35,582 nucleotides of DNA from Catenulispora pinisilvae (GTDB taxonomy: Bacteria; Actinomycetota; Actinomycetes; Streptomycetales; Catenulisporaceae). The notes under the pieces are model-generated. The model made no database searches. It saw only the letters and a list, made by a program, of their open reading frames with translations, and was not told the origin of the DNA. Within the stretch, counting starts at the first letter, position 1. Every line of letters begins with the position of its first letter. Positions 31,592 to 35,582 of the stretch are shown piece after piece. The stretch spans positions 1 to 35,582 of the forward strand of contig NZ_JAAFZA010000100.1 in NCBI RefSeq assembly GCF_015356865.1, in the 5' to 3' direction. The position numbers and the translations under genes are program-made.

Positions 31592-31830
31592 GTCTGTCGT
31601 CCTCCCCGGCAGTGCCGTCGCGACGCGACCCCGTCGTCGCTTCCGGCACAGAGTGCGGATGCTCGATGTCGGATGCCCGATGTCGGACGTCCTCTGCGAT
31701 CCAACGGAACCATAGAGGCATCGGGGGCGGCGCCGGTACCCGAAGTCTGAACACCCACGGGCCGTGATCGAACAGTTATCCTACGCGGACGGCGTCCGGA
31801 AGATCACGGTCAGGGGGTACCGTAGCCGCC

Positions 31831-32493
31831 ATGGTGTCAGCGCTGGGCAACCGGCTGGCCGCCGGCCTGTGGGGCTGGCTGGCCAAGGCCGGGAAGGTGC
31901 ACGCGGGTTCGGCGACCGCCCGCCGGTTCGCCGCTTTCGGCGAGGGGTCCACGATGGCCTTCCCGCCCGGCACGGTTTTCGGGGAACGCTACATCTCCGT
32001 CGGCGCGCACGTGCTCATCGGCGCCAACGTCACGATCTCCGCCGGCTTCGTCCCGGGCCTGGACCTCGGCCCGGACACCCTGGTGCGGATCGGCTCCGGC
32101 GTGGTGCTGGGCCGCGGCAGCCACGTGGTCGGCCACCGGTCCATCGACATCGGCGACGACGTCTACACCGGCCCCAACGTCTACATCACCGACCAGAACC
32201 ACGGCTACGACGACCCCGACGTCCCGATCGGCAAGCAGTGGCCCAGCGAGGCCCCCGTGCGCATCGGCCCGGGCTGCTGGATCGGCACGAACGCGGTGAT
32301 CCTGCCGGGCACGGTCCTGGGCCGCAACGTGGTCGTGGCGGCCGGCAGCGTGGTCCGCGGGGAGTTCCCGGACCACTGCGTGGTCGGCGGCGTCCCGGCC
32401 AAGATGCTGCGCCGCTACGAGGCCGAGACCGGCTGGGCCCGCGTCGACTCCCTCCAGGCCCAGAGCAGGAACGCCAGCCCGGCCAACGGATAG
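31831..32493 (+). CDS. Hexapeptide-repeat (LbH) acyltransferase
   Basis: This 220-aa protein folds as a left-handed beta-helix. Hexad repeats are visible in ISVGAHVLIGANVTIS, VRIGSGVVLGRGSHVVG, IDIGDDVYTGPNVYITDQNHGYDD and VRIGPGCWIGTNAVILPGTVLGRNVVVAAGSVV, ending in GVPAKMLRRYE. The DQNHGYDD loop carries the catalytic His of sugar/maltose O-acetyltransferase-like enzymes. It probably moves an acetyl or succinyl group to a sugar or glycolipid. The ATG at 31831 has only a weak ribosome site. Its last 79 bases overlap tail-to-tail with the glycosyltransferase gene on the other strand. Confidence 0.88.
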   Translation: MVSALGNRLAAGLWGWLAKAGKVHAGSATARRFAAFGEGSTMAFPPGTVFGERYISVGAHVLIGANVTISAGFVPGLDLGPDTLVRIGSGVVLGRGSHVVGHRSIDIGDDVYTGPNVYITDQNHGYDDPDVPIGKQWPSEAPVRIGPGCWIGTNAVILPGTVLGRNVVVAAGSVVRGEFPDHCVVGGVPAKMLRRYEAETGWARVDSLQAQSRNASPANG

Positions 32494-33605
32494 AGCGAAC
32501 TGAGCAGCATCTGCAGGGGGTTCAGATCGGGGGAGGGGCCGGCCGTCTTGTGCGGGACCGCCCAGATCAGGAACGACAGGAACACGGCGCTCCACGCCAC
32601 CGCGAGCTTCGGCGCCCGCACCGCCAGCAGCATCGCCACCGGGACGGCCCACACCCAGTGGTGGGACCAGCTGATCGGCGAGATCAGCAGGCCGGTGACC
32701 GCGCACGCGAGCGCGCCGAGCGTGTCGTCGCCGCGCCTGGAGTTCCGCACCGCCGCCCACAAGCCCACGGCGAGCACGATGACCGCCGCGACCGCCCACA
32801 ACGCCTTGGGATCGTCGATGTGCGTGACCCGCGCGATCATCCCGGACAGCGACTGGTTGTCGGTGATGTAGGTCTTGCCGACCTTGCTGGTGTCCCACAT
32901 CTCGTGCAGCCAGAACTTCACCGAGGCGTGGGGGAGTACCGCGAACCCGACGGCCATGGTCCCGAGCGCGCTCGCGGCCGACACGATCATCTCGCGCCGC
33001 CGCCCCGCCAACAGGAACCACAGGATGAAGACACCCGGCGTGAGCTTGATGCCGGTGGCCAGCCCGATCCCGAGCCCGCGCGGCCACTTGCTGGTCGGCG
33101 GTCGGGTCAGGTCGAACAGGATCAGGGCGCACAGCGCGAGGTTGATCTGGCCGTAGCGCAGCGTGGTCCACACCGGCTCGAACCACAGCGCCAGGCCGGT
33201 GACGGCGGCGATCAGCGCCCACCGCTCGGCGAACGTCGGCCGGTCCAGCCAGCCGCCGATGAGCTTCGCCGCCAGGTGCACGACGGTCGCGAGCAACACG
33301 ATGTTGGCGGCGGTCACCAGGACCTTCAGCACGCCGACCGGGATCCAGCTGATGGCCGCGAAGAGCATCGCTGCGAAGGGCGGGTAGGTCGCGGGTAGCT
33401 GGTTACCCCCGGCGGTGTTGACGCCGACCGCCGGGCTGTAGAGGTCTTGGCCGTGTAGGACCGCGCTGCCTTCGGCCCGGTAGACGACCATGTCGATCAT
33501 CGTCGGGTGGGCCAGCGTGCGGATCACGAGGTAGGCGGCCAGGGCGACGCCGGCGAAGACGCCGAGCAGCAAGGTGAGTCTTCGTCGGTCGGGGAGGCGC
33601 GCCAC
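32415..33605 (-). CDS. GT87-family (DUF2029) membrane glycosyltransferase
   Basis: This 396-aa protein has about ten membrane helices and the features of polyprenyl-phosphate-mannose-dependent alpha-mannosyltransferases such as mycobacterial PimE. AHPTMIDMVVYRAEGSAVLHGQDLY is the first periplasmic loop with a candidate catalytic Asp. ATYPPFAAMLFAAISW, RYGQINLALCALILFD, GIGLATGIKLTPGVFILWFLL and ISWSHHWVWAVPVAMLL follow. It likely adds mannose to an envelope glycolipid on the outer face of the membrane. The start is the GTG at 33605. The overlap of its end with the acyltransferase gene and the matching theme (sugar plus acyl) suggest linked envelope roles, by inference only. Confidence 0.88.
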   Translation of the reverse strand: MARLPDRRRLTLLLGVFAGVALAAYLVIRTLAHPTMIDMVVYRAEGSAVLHGQDLYSPAVGVNTAGGNQLPATYPPFAAMLFAAISWIPVGVLKVLVTAANIVLLATVVHLAAKLIGGWLDRPTFAERWALIAAVTGLALWFEPVWTTLRYGQINLALCALILFDLTRPPTSKWPRGLGIGLATGIKLTPGVFILWFLLAGRRREMIVSAASALGTMAVGFAVLPHASVKFWLHEMWDTSKVGKTYITDNQSLSGMIARVTHIDDPKALWAVAAVIVLAVGLWAAVRNSRRGDDTLGALACAVTGLLISPISWSHHWVWAVPVAMLLAVRAPKLAVAWSAVFLSFLIWAVPHKTAGPSPDLNPLQMLLSSLYPLAGLAFLLWAWRESTRAQPVSAS

Positions 33606-33704
33606 GCAGGAGACCTTACGGGATCGGCGGGATCACCTCGGCGCCGCGGCGGCGGCCGCCCGGTGGTTCCGAGCCCGCCGTCGAGGCACGCGCCGCTACC
33701 GGAT

Positions 33705-35420
33705 CTACCGGATCTCGACGATCGGCAACCGCAGGGCTCCCGGAGCCGCCTCCGGGACCGCCGGCTGCTTCGGCCGTACGTAAGGAATCCGCTTATAGGG
33801 ATCCCCGAGTACGGGCCGCGTGTCCTTCTCTCCCTTGTTCGGCCAGAACGCCGCCGCACGCTCGGCCATCGCCGTAATCGTCAGCGAGGGGTTCACGCCG
33901 AGGTTCGCCGACACCGTCGACCCGTCCGCGACGTACAGGCCCGGGTGCCCGAACACGCGGTGGTACGGGTCCACGACTCCGTGGTCGCGGTCCCGGCCGA
34001 TGACGCAGCCGCCGATGATGTGCGCGGTCATGGGGATGTTGAACAGGTCGCCCACGGTGCCGCCGGGGATGCCGTTGATACGGTGCGCGGTGCGGGTCAC
34101 CGCCTCGTTGCCGGCCGGGATCCAGGTCGGGTTCGGCTGGCCGTGGCCCTGGCGGGTGGTGAGCTTGTGCTTGCCGAAGACGCCCCGCTTGCGGGAGACG
34201 GTCAGCGAGTTGTCGAGGGCCTGCATCACCAGCAGGATGATCGACCGCTCCGCGAACTTCCGGCTGGGCAGCATGCGCGGGACCCAGGAGGGGTGCTTGG
34301 CGCCGATGCCGAGCAGTTTGATCCAGCGTGGGGTGCGGCCCTCGCCGTCGGTCAGGCCGGTCTTCAGCAGCCCCATGGCGCCGCTGCCCCGGCCGTAGCG
34401 CACCGGCTCGATGTGCGTGTGGTCGTCGGGGTGGAAGGAGGAGGTGATGGCCACCCCTTCCGTGAAGTCGTACTGCCGTGGCTTCTTGGCCATCGCGCCG
34501 AGCAGCGACTCGGAGTTGGTGCGGGTCAGCTCGCCCAGGCGCGGCGACAGCGACGGCAGTGAGCCGTCGGCAGCCAGCTTGTGCAGTAGGCGCTGGGTTC
34601 CCAGGGCGCCGGCGCTGAAGACCACGTGCTCGGCGGTCAGTGTGCGGAGGCTCTTGCCGAACCACTTGCCGGTCGAGGCCACGGTCACGGAGTACCCGCC
34701 GCCGTCCGGCAGCGGAGTGACGCCTTCGACCGTGGTCAGCGGATGCACCTCGGCACCCAGCTTCTCTGCCAGGTACAGGTAGTTCTTCACGAGCGTGTTC
34801 TTGGCGTTGTGCCGACAGCCGGTCATACAGGCGCCGCACTGCAAACACGGATTGCGGTCCGGTCCGGCGCCGCCGAAGAAGGGGTCTGAGACCTTGGTGC
34901 CCGGCTGTGCGTCAGGGTCGCCGAAGAACACCCCGACCGGGGTCAGGTGGAACGTGTCGCCGACGCCCATCTCCTCGGCGACCGCCTTCATCTGCACGTC
35001 CGCCGGCGTCATCGTCGGGTTCTGCACCACGCCCAGCATCCGCTTGGCCTGGTCGTAGAACGGCGCCAGTTCCCCGCGCCAGTCGGCGACGTCGCGCCAG
35101 TGCGGGTCGTTGTAGAACGGGTCCAGGGGCTCGTAGAGGGTGTTCGCGTAGACCAACGAGCCGCCGCCCACCCCCGCTCCGGCCAACACGACGACGTCCT
35201 TGAGCCGGTGGATGCGTTGGATGCCCTTGCAGCCCAGCTTCGGGGCCCACAGGAAGGAGCGCAGGCGCCACGAGGTCTTCGGGAAGTCGCCGTCGGCGAA
35301 CCGGCGTCCGGCCTCCAGTACGCCGACCTTGTACCCCTTCTCGGTGAGCCGCAGCGCGGTCACCGAACCGCCGAAGCCCGAGCCGATGACCAGCACGTCG
35401 TAGTCCGCCGCAGCTCCCAT
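33705..35420 (-). CDS. choD: ChoD-like GMC-family oxidoreductase (putative cholesterol oxidase)
   Basis: This 571-aa flavoprotein has the FAD-binding GSGFGGSVTALRL at 13-25, LAGAGVGGGSLVYANTLYEP at 79-98, and the C-terminal GHPGLYVADGSTVSANLGVNPSLTITAMAERAA of the GMC family. Length and these blocks fit the ChoD (Rv3409c-like) group rather than the secreted BRENDA-type cholesterol oxidases. A cysteine cluster C192-x2-C195-x2-C198-x3-C202 (PCLQCGACMTGCRHNAKNTL) is characteristic of this group and resembles an iron-sulfur motif. No signal peptide is seen. A TACTCT 7 nt before the ATG may mark a leaderless start. Whether it acts on sterols is not proven; ChoD itself is debated. It fits the KstR-type operon elsewhere in the window. 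Confidence 0.85.
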   Translation of the reverse strand: MGAAADYDVLVIGSGFGGSVTALRLTEKGYKVGVLEAGRRFADGDFPKTSWRLRSFLWAPKLGCKGIQRIHRLKDVVVLAGAGVGGGSLVYANTLYEPLDPFYNDPHWRDVADWRGELAPFYDQAKRMLGVVQNPTMTPADVQMKAVAEEMGVGDTFHLTPVGVFFGDPDAQPGTKVSDPFFGGAGPDRNPCLQCGACMTGCRHNAKNTLVKNYLYLAEKLGAEVHPLTTVEGVTPLPDGGGYSVTVASTGKWFGKSLRTLTAEHVVFSAGALGTQRLLHKLAADGSLPSLSPRLGELTRTNSESLLGAMAKKPRQYDFTEGVAITSSFHPDDHTHIEPVRYGRGSGAMGLLKTGLTDGEGRTPRWIKLLGIGAKHPSWVPRMLPSRKFAERSIILLVMQALDNSLTVSRKRGVFGKHKLTTRQGHGQPNPTWIPAGNEAVTRTAHRINGIPGGTVGDLFNIPMTAHIIGGCVIGRDRDHGVVDPYHRVFGHPGLYVADGSTVSANLGVNPSLTITAMAERAAAFWPNKGEKDTRPVLGDPYKRIPYVRPKQPAVPEAAPGALRLPIVEIR

Positions 35421-35582
35421 GGCGCGTAGAGTAGCCGCTATTTGACAGGCAATCTAGTAGTTGGCGTGGCGGTACCGGCGGCGTGTCGGCTTCGATAACA
35501 AGTCGGCGCTCACCTCGATCGGCGTGCAACGTCGGTGTGGTCACGAGCGTCTATAGGGGCATGGGGACATCAGGGGTGGGTA

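Overview
The window is about 70% G+C. Its coding frames have strongly G/C-biased third positions, it uses F420-type enzymes, and it carries SARP, STAND and DUF397 regulators. This fits a filamentous actinomycete chromosome. A Catenulispora/Actinospica-like organism is possible, but that is a guess from gene content. No rRNA, tRNA or CRISPR array was found.

Left part (1-14.9 kb): lipid and steroid-type catabolism. A non-coding tandem duplication (163-603) lies behind an acyl-ACP desaturase gene. Next is a minus-strand operon made of two acyl-CoA dehydrogenase subunits and a FadD19-like acyl-CoA ligase. Its order matches the mycobacterial fadE26-fadE27-fadD17 operon. The leader gene has a near-consensus promoter that overlaps an exact match to the KstR box TnnAACnnGTTnnA. 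A second, 13/14 KstR-like box sits in the same way on the promoter of an F420/PPOX-type gene that diverges from a DUF2236 gene. Two LLM-type F420 oxidoreductases, a metallo-beta-lactamase/Rieske fusion, and an acyl-CoA carboxylase beta subunit followed by an acyl-CoA dehydrogenase complete this part. A ChoD-like GMC oxidoreductase at the far right end (33.7-35.4 kb) adds to the sterol theme.

Middle part (14.9-25.5 kb): an accessory, regulator-rich region. It starts at a tyrosine-recombinase C-terminal remnant. On the minus strand it holds a double-HTH XRE regulator, a large SARP-NB-ARC-TPR regulator, a small possibly frameshifted ORF, and an NB-ARC-TPR STAND protein whose N-terminus looks like an amyloid-signalling motif. 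The intergenic region upstream has three copies of the 9-mer CCGTTGTCC placed in promoter-like positions. On the plus strand follow a doubtful small secreted protein, a DUF397 protein, a DUF89 (ARMT1-like) protein and a membrane-anchored pentapeptide-repeat protein. A strong terminator closes the region.

Right part (25.5-35.6 kb): mostly ordinary chromosomal genes. There is a divergent FMN reductase/HxlR pair with overlapping promoters and nested inverted repeats. After it come acetoacetyl-CoA synthetase, a NagD-like HAD phosphatase, a small secreted peptide, an MgtC/SapB membrane protein, a hexapeptide acetyltransferase that overlaps tail-to-tail with a GT87 glycosyltransferase, and the ChoD-like oxidase.
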